A stretch of DNA of 64,000 nt, taken from Paralvinella palmiformis (taxonomy: Eukaryota; Annelida; Polychaeta; Terebellida; Alvinellidae). The DNA is taken from the NCBI GenBank assembly GCA_025642065.1, contig JAODUP010000476.1:72501-136500 (forward strand), read 5' to 3'. Below, one piece after another: positions 52,754-64,000 of this stretch. Numbering within the stretch: the stretch's first letter is position 1; each line of letters starts with the position of its first letter. The notes beneath the pieces were generated by a model that saw nothing but the letters and a program-made list of their open reading frames with translations, searched no databases and was not told the origin of the DNA. Both the position numbers and the translations under genes were made by a program.

Positions 52754-52786
<33 letters not shown>

Positions 52787-53670
52787 CGCGTTTATGGGGG
52801 TGGCTCAGTATGAGAACTATAATTATATCATCAAACTTTCTATATAAATAATAACAAAAAACAGGTAGTTTGTGTGTGTGTACGTCTGTCGGTATGTATA
52901 AACATATATGTGCATAGATACTAACATCCAGATGATTCATTAGACGGTTGGGAATAGAATATCGTATTTGAGGGCGATTGGTTGGTTGGGAGACGGGGGT
53001 GGGTCGGGGGGGGTGCTTTGGGAAGATGTGCATCGGACTTGATGATATCATAGCGTGTGTGCGTTTGTGTGTGTGTGTGTGTTTGTACGTGTGAGTGTGC
53101 GCGCGTGTAATGAGTCAGAATAGACGTGATGAGTCATTATAAATCATTGTCAGTAAAGACAATTCGCTGGCTGAGTGTCCAACCGTATACTTACAGATAG
53201 TTATCTAGGTGTCTGGCTGCGGGTCGTGTGTATGTGTGTGTATATATGTTTGTGTATATGTGCATGTGTATGTTACCGTCCCTGGCGTCTGTCTGTCTGT
53301 CTGGCCGACAGGAGTTATCCGAGAGATAGATGAAAAATCCCCGATACCATGGCATCCTCCGTGTACTGTGGGATAAATGAGATCCGGAAGACACTGTGAA
53401 CTATCTCGTAACAGATAACAACAATAACGATTGGCTGGATACAATACCGATTGACTGGCTATAGTGACCCCTAATACCGTGACCCTTTATAGTAACTGGA
53501 AGTCTGGCTGTGACTAGTCTATTGTACCGTCTCACTATCCCCATTAGGATCGTAGTTGATTTGGTAGTGTACCTGGTAACTATTTCGCCGGCAATCCGAC
53601 CGTTTACTGGATAACGGGAAACAGGATCCCCGGATAACAATTAGTTCCAGATATAGATGGTACTCCTGAT
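52146..53670. other. Non-coding with GT and CAA-type tracts
   Basis: CAA/CAAC-rich to about 52205, (GT)n at 52756-52784, GT runs at 53054-53100 and TATG/GTGT sequence at 53225-53270. The minus-strand frame 52566-53051 crosses a CA repeat and has no recognised domain. Confidence 0.55.
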
Positions 53671-53775
53671 TGACTGCCACTTTTGTGCGCGTCGTAAGCT
53701 AAATGGGCGAAGCGACCCACAGAAGAAAACGAGGGAAAAGGTGAAAGATGAAACACCCCTCAGACGTGGCTAAGT
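53671..53775 (-). mobile_element. SINE (family A) 3' part, head missing
   Basis: Minus-strand match to cagaggggtgtttcatctttc, cgcttcgcccatttagc and gcacaaaagtggcagtca. The tRNA-derived head is absent, so the copy is 5'-truncated. Confidence 0.7.
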
Positions 53776-54925
53776 CGTAGATGTTGGCCGGACAGTTTAG
53801 AAAATTGATGCGCCTCAGAGCATGCTATGCTAGAGAGCGCGTGTCACTGATGGATGTATTGGCCATAAGCAGCTGCGTATGTTTTACATAAATTCATTGG
53901 AATAATGGCATATTGAAATAGGTGTAATATCAGTTCGGCGGCTCTTTGGAGATGTATGTTTACTGAAAGTCATATTTTACCTGTTATATAATGATTATTT
54001 CATTGCCGTATATAGCTCCGGTGTTGGTTTTCGCTCTGGTGATTGTTTTTGCGTGCTGCTATCCAGTTCACTCCACGTGACAGATGTCTGCAATTTGAGG
54101 AACTTGCGCTGGATTGTTTATGTTGATCATGGTAGGTAAGTTAAGGCTTAATTAGCTACCCGGTCCAGCGGCGCAAATCGAAAAGGACCCAGTTGAATCT
54201 AGACTTGTACAGACAAAGAAAATAGATATAGCTTGGAAATATTATTTTCCCCATGGAAAACCACACATAATGTTTAGTTGTAGAGAAAACCTACCGTCAT
54301 TTTTCAGTGTGTTGGTATTGCTGACTTGACTGGAGAGTGAATTCTGTGTGATAGAATAGATAAACAAATATATTTCATTTCAAGCGAGGTTAGTGAATGA
54401 GAGACAAAACACTGATACAACAACACTGAAGACATCTGACTTCAATGTCAAGACATTCTTGAATTCACTTCATTATGAATTCTTTACAACCAGGGTGGCA
54501 GCACCTGTTTGTATTTGTTTTGCACATCCTTGCGCGATAGAATACAGGAAGGTTCTCTTTGAAGTGTTGTGCAGAATGTGTGAGATGAGTGGTTTCCGTG
54601 TAAGCTGCATCTGTCTCTTTGGACGAGAAATATTGAACTTCCACGGTGAATGTGCATCCTATTTTGTCATTCATTCAGTGTTAAGGAAGTGTCTGTAAAA
54701 CAGTCAATGGAGTTTATTTTTCAATAAATAGCATAATATAATATAAATATGTGTTTAGATAGACACATAGGCATTGATGTGAAACCCGCTTAGTAGGATA
54801 TGATAAGTTAAACTTAACAAGTACATTTGTGCCAATATATGATACACATACATTTTATATGTTCCCTAGCTATTTTGAATACATGAGAAATATAAATTAT
54901 ACAAAAGCCCAAGATACATGGAAAT

Positions 54926-54962
<37 letters not shown>

Positions 54963-55199
54963 TCTGTGTGTGTGTGTGCATTAAATTTGGTAGTAATCAA
55001 TATAATAAAGCAGCTATATGATCTCTCTATAATAAAAATTAAATGAGCCTATGTTTTGTATATAATACATTTTTTAAAGATACCTTTATGCGAATTTTCC
55101 CAACTTATATAGCAAACAATACATTAAATAAAACAACATAAAGTTAATAAAGAAGGCTCAATAATCTATGTTTGCTGAAAATATGCCATAAGCTATTTA
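53776..55199. other. AT-rich non-coding stretch
   Basis: (TA)n then GT at 54930-54979. The plus-strand frame 54393-54698 (101 codons) is followed by aataaa near 54725, but has no recognised domain and no clear splice or promoter context, so it is not called. Confidence 0.45.
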
Positions 55200-55945
55200 T
55201 TATACCAACTTTCATTGGTAATTTGCAATAGATGTGTGTTTTGGCCTTGAAGACTTGTTACCTAACATGACAGGCAGGATATTTTGTACAATTTGTCTAT
55301 TATGCATGTTATTCGTATGGTTTAATATATAAAAGATGATCTTGAAAATATCTTGTCAGCCCTGCTAACATATAATGGCAATTTGTTCACAGGAAGATGT
55401 TGTAATAGTGATACAAGTTCAGAGTTCATATTATTATTGAATTTAACAATATTCCTATCCCTTAATAAGACACTGACACCAACCATAAACAAATCAAGAA
55501 TATCTGACAGAAAGTAAAGGTAATTAATGAAAATAGCCTAAATAGTTTCAGGTCCGAAATGGAGCCCTGTATTAGTCCACATGTTATCATGTTTTATGCT
55601 GATAGGTTCACACAAAACCGGAGCTATACTGATATTGTATGACAGACAAGTTGGCCTAGAAAGAAGAATACCAATTTAAAGTAATTGAAAGGACAAAATT
55701 TATATTTACTCTTTGGTGCATTAACCAGCACAGTGCTGTATTAGTTCTGTGGTTCCAACTGTTCTTCATTGTGTTCTGAAAACACAACCAAATCCTCTAA
55801 GCGATTGATTTTGCCAAATATTACCACATTCGAATATACTTTAAACAGTGGAATAGGTGCTCCTGATCTTTCACAGTTATGCTGAGTGTTGCCAGAAACA
55901 CCAGCTTAGTGTACACTGACTGGAGCTTGTTTTAAACAGTCCAAT
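55200..55945 (-). pseudogene. Decayed non-LTR retrotransposon (LINE) reverse transcriptase
   Basis: Minus-strand frames, joined across stops and shifts, retain the order of LINE reverse transcriptase landmarks. First come LAGVS-like and PIPLFKVYSNVV pieces (the region of the usual YRPISLLP...SKIFEK block), then KINRLEDLVVFSEHN. Next is ITCGLIQGSI at about 55558-55585 (usual CGVPQGSILGP). After that come SVLLRDRNI, where the catalytic FADD-type Asp pair is lost, and VNKLPLYVS at 55349-55390 (usual NKLxLNxxKT). Several stops and frame changes show it is dead. The block order fits the CR1/Jockey-like branch; the exact clade is unsure. Confidence 0.72.
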
Positions 55946-57435
55946 CTAAGATATGATGTTATTTATTTAATTTTTTTACATTAGATGTAGTTGACTGCAA
56001 TGCGTCCTTTAAGGAAGTGTAAATAGTTTTTTTAGATTTAATTTAACTGCCATTTAATTTATGGTTTGCTTCGCTTCATCGTTATCTGTTGGACATTTAG
56101 GAAGATGTCAGCTGGTGTACAGATGGTTAACTTCCACAAAAAAAAAACAACCCTGATGTCATATTGTTGTGACTCTGTCTTCATTATCTAGCAGTCAGTT
56201 CACTGGCCAAATCAGATAACATTGGGTTAATAAGGTGATGAAGTGTCTCGGGGAAAGGATTTTATCATATTTGAGGATGCTCTGTGGAGGGATGGATTCA
56301 TATGAAAATGACAACGATGATGATGTCGTTAATGATGATGATGAAGATGATGACGAGCTTCCAAAGATGAAGAGATGGGAGTTGGTTGTTGTTGTTTTGT
56401 CGTTACTGTCATAATTTGACCGTTAATGGGACTGACCAAAAATGGCATCCTATTTCACGGTGAGCCTATCGCTAATTACCGCGGAAATAATATCATAAGT
56501 GTGGCTGTTACCGTGAAAACACCCCCCACTGTACGTGTCTGTCATTGTTTCACTATTAATAACAGCGTACATGCTTATGGAATATAATTTCGGTGTGTGC
56601 TAATGGTCCGCAAAATGCCAGTGTGTCTTGGCAGATTTCTTTAGATTTTATATGATGTGATGGTGTTTTGTCGCAGCAGCCATTTTGGGCAATTTACACG
56701 GGATGGCTGATGCCAGCCAGAACTGGCTGCCATTTGGGGAAGATGCTGATAGAAGACATAATGAAATCTTTCGAAACGTTGTTCTTACAACCAATAATGT
56801 GATTTTCTGTTGAATGGAATCTTCTTTTAGACATTTAGATTATCTCCAGTTTATTGAGTGTGATGATGGTGCTGATGAGGGCATGTAAAAGGAAGATTAT
56901 TTCAATAATAATATAATAATTTTGTTATTATTATTATTATTATTGATATTAATTTTTAATCAGATGCTGTTGATAAGATAGATCCTTCTGGGGTATTGTA
57001 CAATAAAAAGAATCCACCGTATTACTCAGAAAAATGGTCATCCCAAAAAGGGATAAACAGCATGCCTATTATTGTTACTATGCTGTACTATTAAACTGCT
57101 CTACGTCACATCTAGGATGAACGTACTCTCCTATCTAACAGCGTAGCAAAATAAAATGAAACGGCAAAACACATTTTTCTGCCTTAAACTAAACTTTGTT
57201 AACAGGAATGGGCCCTGTAAAATCAAACAACACAACTAAATGAACGAATAACAAATTAAAGTAACCAAATAACTAACTAAAGATGCCAACACCATTCCAG
57301 TCAATTAAGTGGCACACCTAGCATTAACCAGTTCACAGTTTGTTCATAATTATGTTTGTCATCAGGTTGCTACATGGATGGATACCAGCTTCTGAATTGG
57401 AGTATGATAGTTTATAATTGTCCAATTGCTTTATA

Positions 57436-57438
<3 letters not shown>
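55946..57438. other. Non-coding, LINE flank and unique sequence
   Basis: A (GAT)n-rich run at 56308-56365, (TTA)n at about 56926-56945, and a YY1-type motif (gcagccatttt) at 56676-56686. More LINE remnants may lie just above 55945, but none could be read. Confidence 0.45.
56676..56686 (-). promoter_or_regulatory. YY1-type motif
   Basis: gcagccatttt, complement AAAATGGCTGC, matches AAnATGGCnGC. It lies about 0.9 kb beyond the 3' end of the ceramide synthase frame, so a role in that gene is not implied. Confidence 0.3.

Positions 57439-57479
<41 letters not shown>
57439..57479. repeat. (GT)n microsatellite
   Basis: About 41 bp of pure GT, roughly 100 bp beyond the ceramide synthase stop codon; it could fall in that gene's 3' untranslated region. 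Confidence 0.95.
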
Positions 57480-57480
<1 letters not shown>

Positions 57481-57576
57481 CCAGCACTATGTAGACGGTG
57501 TCCACTCACATATATTGTTATCAAGATTTACCATCACTAGTTACTGACCCAGAGACGGGTACTTCGAGCTCTGAAT

Positions 57577-58772
57577 CTAGGATCGCCGTTTCTTAACCTG
57601 ACCAGTGAGCACGGTTTTGTTGCCATGGTTCGACGGCGTTCGGTGGTTTCCACTGGACTGAAGGTCACTTGTCCTTTCGAGTACCACGTCTTCATCCGAA
57701 TAGTGCTCAGATTCCGTGTCGCTTCGGTCGTCTTTCTCTATAATCCCGGTGGGGAGATATTTGAATGCCATACGCAGTATCGTATAAAACCAAATCACGT
57801 GCAGCACCTGGAGCACGATCAGAAACAGAAGACATAGATACCAACTGGGGTAGGTTCCGACGATTTCCACCGATTCGAAAATGCTGCACCACAAGATCCT
57901 CAGTGGATAGATGACAAGACGAGTGGTGAACCATACGCTGGCGAAGATGACGAACACTACTTTGCAGAATTTGTCGTGTCCCATGTACTTCACCATCTTG
58001 CCGCCCTCCATCCAGTAGTCGACTGCATCGTGTAAGGACCAGCACCAGACAACCCGATCCGTACCATGCCTATGGACCACGATATCGACATCAGACTAAT
58101 GGTGACGATGTGGTGTATCATGGTTTGAACGAAGTCCTTTCTCTTAATATCCATGAACAGAGAGAGTACCAGCGACCAGTAGAATCCGAGCTGTACCATG
58201 TAGTACCAGTAAATGTGGTCGGGTACGGTGTGCCATGGATAACCATAGAAACAGTAGCGTGTATCCCAAAGGTAATTCTTACCCGAAAGAACAACAATGC
58301 CATACCAAAAGGCAACAAAATAGTAGACGAATCTCCAGGTGGTTTCTTTGAATCGTTGCATTTCGGATGGTTTGTTTTGAAGGCGGCGCCTTCTCCACCA
58401 TCGTTCCACGCCTACTACACTGCAATCCGCCTGCTTTGCAATCGATGCGAGAGTACTATGAGGCGGCGAATATTTGCCATATTTCTTGTACGCTTTCTCC
58501 AGTATATGGTTCGGTACAGCTTTTTTCTGTTTTTTCTTACGAAGGTTGTAATACTGGCCGATAGGCTGTGCCACAAATCGCTCGACGATTAAACGTACAA
58601 TAAGTATCACGACTGCAATTGGAAGCGGGACCCACAGATCTCTTGGCAGTGGAAGAAACATTTCGCCCGATTCCCGCTTCAGTACGATATCGTTCCAGGA
58701 TACGTTATCCGGTAGCCAAATGTCTCCTCGCCAGATCACATCGTCAACCCTACTCACGAAATCGAACGCCAT
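57577..58772 (-). CDS. CerS: Ceramide synthase, single coding exon, one reading-frame shift
   Basis: Ceramide synthases are ER membrane enzymes that N-acylate sphinganine or sphingosine with acyl-CoA. The first frame starts at 58772 with an N-glycosylation-type NVS at residues 23-25 and a membrane segment at about 45-66. A Hox-like domain at about 77-131 ends in VERWWRRRR. The TLC domain begins near 132 and carries the Lag1p motif, with FYWSLVLSLFMDIKRKDF around 197-214 and the catalytic HH at 220-221. After MVRIG (codon ending 58053) the frame shifts. The other frame resumes at LHD, codons starting 58035, the conserved second part of the active site, and runs to the stop at 57577-57579. It keeps IYPLRILWCSIFESVEIVG, further membrane segments, and an acidic Ser-rich tail (DDRSDTESEHYSDED) typical of ceramide synthases. 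Total length, about 398 codons, is normal. No intron interrupts it. The paralogue number cannot be assigned. The 17 bases between the two parts fit loss of one base, either real or a sequence error. Confidence 0.93.
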
Positions 58773-58777
58773 TGACG

Positions 58778-58793
58778 TTTCTGCAAAAAGAAG
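58778..58793 (-). other. Splice acceptor just upstream of the ceramide synthase start
   Basis: On the minus strand, cttctttttgcag precedes aaacgtcaATG, with the AG at 58782-58781. The pyrimidine run and CAG fit an animal 3' splice site, implying an intron in the 5' untranslated region. No matching donor was identified with confidence. Confidence 0.6.
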
Positions 58794-59092
58794 TCTATAA
58801 CGTATAACGTCTTGGTCCGGTTAAAACTTTTTTTATTTAAATAATTTAGTTAGCTATACAAACACGGACTCATCTCTGTTTAAAGGCATCACATTTTAGC
58901 GCTCGGGATGCGTCAGCGTTTGACATCAAAGTGACCAGCTGCGTCTTGTCGTTGATGTAAACTGACAGACAGGGTTCTCGCTTGTTTCGGTGTGCTACCA
59001 GCGGAAGCGTCTGTCACCAGAAACTAGAGGGGGGAAAGCGTCAGTCTATCCGGCTAATGAGAGGGTTTGGACTCCGGGTGCTCTAATAACCA
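58794..59092. promoter_or_regulatory. Candidate divergent promoter interval
   Basis: Lies between the ceramide synthase 5' end and a possible plus-strand first exon at 59093. AT-rich near 58825-58860, becoming CpG-rich toward 59.1 kb. No TATA box could be assigned. The bidirectional reading is inference from layout only. Confidence 0.25.
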
Positions 59093-59157
59093 TGTCCGGT
59101 GTTGACTTCGTCGATTCTGGCACGCGACAACGTTCCAAAAAGCGGGCACGCCGAGAT
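59093..59157 (+). CDS. Possible first coding exon (weak)
   Basis: ATG in context aaccATGtcc opens a frame reading MSGVDFVDSG, then a basic cluster QRSKKRARRD that looks like a nuclear localisation signal, and meets gatg|gtgcgt, a donor-like site. The surrounding 59.05-59.4 kb is CpG-rich. The family was not recognised and no following exon was found in the remaining window. The frame could also read through to 59484 as an unspliced chance ORF. Confidence 0.25.
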
Positions 59158-60235
59158 GGTGCGTTTCGTTCGTCGTTTTTTGTTTGTTGTTGTTCTCGCA
59201 ATAGACGTCCGGTGTCTCACGAGAAATGTCGTACCGCGTGTTCGGTGTATCGCCGTAATGATGTCCGCTGTCGTGCTACAACGTGGACAGCTGTTGTGGG
59301 CAAACATGGCGGATCGTTTCTCGGACGAAGGGGCGCGTCTTCTTCATTTTACGGGTCAGCGTGGGGTGAATCAGTTGGAAATGTGCGCCTGATGGCTTGT
59401 CGAAAAGAACAACATCACGGAGCATCGCGTGACGGCCGTCCTGGAGCCAATTATCTCTGGTCAGCCTCGCCGTCGTGGATATAGGTAGGACAAGTGGATT
59501 AGAGGTTTGTTGGGCGCTTTCAAAAATTGGATTAGCGGCACTTGATTAAGTTTGTCGCTTTGTTAGAGCGTAGTAATTCACCGGGACGTCCCGTTCGGCA
59601 ATAGCCCCGGGCAACCACTTTGTTTTGTAGGAATTTGGACGAGTTTGGCGCGATAAAAGATGGGGAGAGGAATGTGTCTCGCTGCCCATCGCGTCTCTAC
59701 TTATTACTGGCCTAATCAGCGGGGTTCCACTTTGCCGAGATCGGAAAATATGCCGCTTGTTGGAACCTTATCTCGGGGCTAGAAATCGTGAAGATAGCTA
59801 TAGGTACATGGGCGGAGGTATTTTCTTCCGGGCGGAATCTCGGTGGTAGACGTGTGGAAATAACTCGGAGGGATAAGTTCTTTGCTAATATCTTGCTATC
59901 ATTACACAAACACAATATTATCACTGGTGGGAAGGAATGGTGGTGGTGCCTGTTAGTGGTCCAGCTATAGATCCTTTCTTTTGGCGATGTTTACTCCGGA
60001 ATTGCTTCTTGATGTCTCATTCAGAGATGAATCAGTTTCAGCAGCTGAACAAATCATTGGCTTCTATTACAAATAACCGTACGTTTGTAGGTGTAAAATG
60101 TCTTCATATGCGGCTGAAATTACCCATTGCTTTTTTTTTGGTGCTCTTTCGTTGTCATTTGTTAGTATGCATTGTTATTTTATTAACGTCCACTCACTCA
60201 CTCACTCACTCATCAACCAGATTCAGTCACTCACT
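59158..60235. other. CpG-rich then unique sequence, no further gene
   Basis: CpG-rich to about 59.5 kb, then ordinary unique sequence. (CACT)n at 60191-60211 precedes the next repeat block. No recognised exon. Confidence 0.45.
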
Positions 60236-60700
60236 CACGCATACTGAAAAACCTGGAAAATAACAAATTCAATTTCCAGGTCTTAGAAATGTCCTTGAAT
60301 TTTACAAAACCAGGAAATATTCTGGAAAAAATATTGCCTGTGAAAAACCCCACTTAGGACAAAAAATGCGGTGAATAAATATTATGCCTGGCTTAAGGAA
60401 ACTTCAGTTGTAGAAGAAAAGGAGTATCAGTACATAGTCTTGATATCCCATGTTAGTTAAAATTTAAATAAAAGTGGGTGGATCAGACAGCCCATGTTAA
60501 TTAAAATTTAAATAAAAGTGAGTGGATCAGACAGCTAGAAGGGGTGATGTCAATAATCGATCATACATTGATTAAATATGATATGCTTTTTGGCACAAAT
60601 CTTGATTTGCTACCTTTTAATCTGGTATACTTTGTCCTGGAAAATGGTAATTTTTTCCTGGAAAGGTCCTGGAATTGTCCTGGATAATATTATTTCCTTG
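60236..60700. repeat. Repeat family built on cctggaaa words
   Basis: Words acctggaaaat, tttccaggtc, accaggaaatattctgg at 60249-60329 and tcctggaaaatgg, tcctggaaaggtcctgg, tcctggataat at 60634-60690 cluster at both ends of the interval. The repeated short word suggests one decayed interspersed repeat, perhaps with related ends. Confidence 0.45.
60447..60534 (+). repeat. 44-bp tandem duplication
   Basis: Two adjacent copies, 60447-60490 and 60491-60534, each starting cccatgtta and ending gatcagacag, differ at two positions by eye. It lies between the two cctggaaa clusters. Confidence 0.9.
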
Positions 60701-61712
60701 GCTGTGGGAAACATGAAAGAACATTTCTCAGGACCCTGTTAGAGATATGCAGCAACGAAGTGTGTAGGAGGCTCTGGACGGATTGGATTTGGGGTGTAGT
60801 TCTCTTCAGAAATGGCACAAAGTGATGAAATATGTGTCATCTTCCTTTGAATTTGACCCAGGGCAGTCCACTCATGTTGTAAACAGGTTAAACTCGACAA
60901 ACCGGACCAGTGTGCGTATTGGCCAGAATCGGGTGTCCCCAGTAAACAAATCCAGATATCTACATTCAACGAAGAAGTATAGCAACTACCGCACAAATAT
61001 GAAATAACCACAGCTCGGTATTGTTGCCTCCAATTGTACCTTAGTCCAGACAGTGCTGGACGGCTAGTTTACTGCCGCAGTCTATCCGATGACGGTCACA
61101 GGTGTTCTAACATCAGATTGTCTCTGGTGTCTCTGTATTGTGGAGAGTACTATAAAGGGGACATCTCTCGGCGCTTTAATGATTGAAAATTACAACCTTG
61201 TTGTCACGCCGCCGAGTGCTGACCATAATATGCCTTCCCCAGAGAGATTGCCATCAGTCTTTGTGTTGGCTGTTCTTGATGCGAACTGCTCCAAAGGCCT
61301 TTCTAGCATTGAATTCCCCCCTCCCAGTTCTTCAGGCATTGTTTGTTTGTTTGCATTTTTGTAACATGTGTGTTTAATAATAACCAGGTAATTAGTATTC
61401 TCCTGGCTGCAACTCCGCCCCCTTTAGATGCCGCCACTAGCCAGGTGGTAGGCGTTTATTATAATGATGAGCTTATCAGTGTTGGTCAGTTTGTGCCATT
61501 TAATGGCCAAATAATAACAGTGTTTCAGATAAGTGTTATTTCTTTATAAACTGCTCATCAGTCTAGCCTGGCTGTTGTATGAACTCACAGCTGTTTGAAA
61601 ACATTGTCCCCGTGGGATTGTTTCAGCTGAAGTAGGTAGCTATGACTGAATTATGAATTAAGGCATTACCTTTGTAGCCATTTAGTTCTGTCCCTTTAGA
61701 TCACACTGTTAT

Positions 61713-61767
<55 letters not shown>

Positions 61768-62843
61768 ATGTGGGGAGGGAGGGGAGTGGGGGGCGGGAGG
61801 ATTTATTGACTTTTGTGACCCTTTTTTATCATATGTTGGAAAGAGCTTTTCAGGTCAGTTCATTTTTGAAAATGCTATTTCACAATTTACCTTCAACCAC
61901 TTTGAAGTAACTGTTTAACTTCAGTACTCACAGAAACTATTTATTGCCTAGTGTTATTTTCATTTTTCCCATGAAAATTATTTTATTGTTTAAGTGCTCA
62001 AGATAATACGAGCCACCTGTAAACAGTTGTGATGGCAACAGTTTACAGATTACACATTTTCTGGCTACTTACTTGCCGCAGTACTAACTACAGCAGCCTT
62101 GGTTATAGCTGGGTGATTGGATTCTTAACAATTGTAACGGGCTACAGATATCTAATGAGTAATCCACCTGTTCAATGGTGGAATATAGGCGAGAAGCTAC
62201 TAAGGGCTAAGTGGTTTCCGTTTGATCGTACGTACCTGGACTGTTTTTCCATCACGCCGCAATTGTTATTTATTAATGTCACACTAACCCCGGTTTGTTT
62301 TCATGCTGAAGAGCAGCAATTGGTGATGTAATTGTATTGATGATGAAAATGGCCCGCACAAAGGAGGACGAGAATCGGCGTCGGCCAAGAGATCTGGCAG
62401 TCTGGTATATCGCTGGAAGCGCTGCCAGAGTGCGGTGCCCGTAGTGGCTGTTCATATACTCTGAGTGTTAATCAGTAAATAGGTATGGATTAATTTGAGC
62501 GAGGCCCGAGTGTAATTCAGGTGAAAAGCCTTTCTAGGTACTTGGTTAAAATTTAATCCGATGTTTATGGCGGGGCAGGTGTGCCAGAGAGGGCAGCTAG
62601 TGCCAAGGGGCGATCGTATATTGATGGCTGAGTGACGAGTGCTGTGAAGTGGCCGTCGAGGACTTAGTGTAGTGAGCGATGGAGACTATCACTTCGGGGC
62701 GTAGGGAATATGGATGTGCTGTGTTAATGTTAAATTTGTCATCGTAGAGATGGGCTATATCAGTATCTGTATAATAGTTATGTATGGAGCTACTGGTAAC
62801 AAACATACATCGGTACGGACAAGGGGACAAACGATATTTAATA

Positions 62844-62878
<35 letters not shown>

Positions 62879-62898
62879 ATGAATGACTCACCCACTCA
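60701..62898. other. Non-coding stretch, no gene recognised
   Basis: (TC)n at 61712-61759 followed by GT and G-rich sequence, and a GACT run at 62845-62876. Plus-strand frames at 61089-61549 and 62029-62331 have no recognised domain. Confidence 0.5.
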
Positions 62899-63065
62899 AG
62901 CCTCTATGGTCTAGCTGGTAGCGCGTTGGACCACATAGCACTACCACCTCAGTTCGAATCTCGGCGTGGGCATATCTGAAGTGTTTCATCTTCGACTTTG
63001 CTTCATTATCTTTGGAGATCCCTCGGCCCATTTAGCCAGCCATCTGCACAAAAGTGGCCGTAAAA
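62899..63065 (+). mobile_element. tRNA-derived SINE (family A), copy 2
   Basis: Head agcctctatggtctagctgg with an A-box, B-box cagttcgaatc at 62950-62960, then ctgaagtgtttcatcttcg, cggcccatttagccagcca and terminal agtggccgtaaaac. Its 3' end runs without a gap into the (CACT)n array at 63066, so the array occupies the place of the SINE tail. Confidence 0.88.
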
Positions 63066-63480
63066 CACTCACTCACTCACTCACTCACTCACTCACTCAC
63101 TCACTCACTCACTCACTCACTCACTCACTCACTCACTCACTCACTCACTCACTCACTCACTCACTCACTCACTCACTCACTCACTCACTCACTCACTCAC
63201 TCACTCACTCACTCACTCACTCACTCACTCACTCACTCACTCACTCACTCACTCACTCACTCACTCACTCACTCACTCACTCACTCACTCACTCACCACT
63301 CACTCACTCACTCACTCACTCACTCACTCACTCACTCACTCACTCACTCACTCACTCACTCACTCACTCACTCACTCACTCACTCACTCACTCACTCACT
63401 CACTCACTCACTCACTCACTCACTCACTCACTCACTCACTCACTCACTCACTCACTCACTCACTCACTCACTCACTCACA
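63066..63480. repeat. Very long (CACT)n array, about 415 bp
   Basis: About 103 CACT units with a single register slip near 63294-63299 (caccact). Two overlapping open frames of nearly 200 codons are translations of this repeat and are not genes. It is immediately followed by tgatgacgtcatca, which contains a perfect TGACGTCA. Confidence 0.97.
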
Positions 63481-64000
63481 TGATGACGTCATCAGGATTC
63501 CTGATTTTCCAAAACGCGACGCCCGTGGTGTTGTTATCTCCCGGCATTCATTTAGCGACAATGGTTGCTCTGTCCATTGACGTTGACGATAACAGGTGCA
63601 TTATTAACATTGCCATTGTCAAATGGTTAAACAGATAAAATCGAATTATCTGGCGGCAATTTGTATACAATGATAGTTGTGTGCTGTTACGACAATTACG
63701 ATGTCACACCTGTAATAATTGATTGTGTCGAGATAGATAGTGAAGAACAATACGAAGAAGGAGGCGGTAGTAAATGGCGAGATGAAGAGATAATCTCTTC
63801 CAGCCTGTAATTTTGTTCCGTTTGACCAGTCGGCTCCCTGGCCTTTGCGACGTGTTGCTCTGGCACGTACGTTTCCCGGGAAGCAATTGTTTTGTCGTGT
63901 ATATGCATGGCATTAGATTAGATGCTGCGGTTATCATCCATCCATGACATGCCTATCCGGGCTGATTGATTTGTAAAAGAGATGCGATACACCGCGATAT
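63481..64000. other. Non-coding stretch at window end
   Basis: Unique sequence beginning with TGACGTCA at 63484-63491. The minus-strand short frames at 63696-63937 have no recognised domain. Confidence 0.5.

Overview
The window reads as animal (metazoan) nuclear DNA, most probably from a lophotrochozoan invertebrate such as a mollusc. The evidence is one clear animal-type ceramide synthase, several tRNA-derived SINE families, decayed LINE and mariner fossils, and very many long microsatellites. There are no operons, bacterial ribosome binding sites, CRISPR arrays or rRNA genes. The species assignment is inference; no species-specific marker was recognised.

Layout. 1-12.3 kb is non-coding: degenerate tetranucleotide and 60-bp tandem repeats, compound CA/TA/GA arrays, two tRNA-like SINEs (4.27 and 8.94 kb), and a decayed minisatellite (about 9.9-10.9 kb) containing a further SINE. 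12.3-29 kb holds foldback sequences, more SINE copies on both strands, a mariner-type transposase fossil (18.7 kb), degenerate minisatellites, a CT/GT higher-order array (24.4 kb) and a dispersed repeat. 29-50 kb is the most unique-looking part, with few transposons, CpG-rich patches and several YY1-type sites. It has no recognisable exon and may be intronic or regulatory sequence of a gene whose exons lie outside the window. 50-54 kb holds a periodic CCAAT-type motif cluster, a MITE-like foldback and SINE pieces. 54-57 kb is AT-rich and contains a dead LINE reverse transcriptase on the minus strand. 57.6-58.8 kb holds the only confidently recognised gene, a single-exon ceramide synthase on the minus strand, interrupted by one reading-frame shift inside its catalytic Lag1p motif. 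59-62.9 kb is CpG-rich and then unremarkable. 62.9-63.5 kb is a SINE whose 3' end runs directly into about 415 bp of (CACT)n.

The ceramide synthase would be an ER membrane enzyme that N-acylates sphingoid bases. Its start codon lies a few bases downstream of a good splice acceptor, so an untranslated first exon is likely upstream. A possible divergent first exon starts about 320 bp away on the plus strand, which could make 58.78-59.09 kb a bidirectional promoter (weak inference). Most other long open frames are translations of microsatellites or chance frames and were not annotated.
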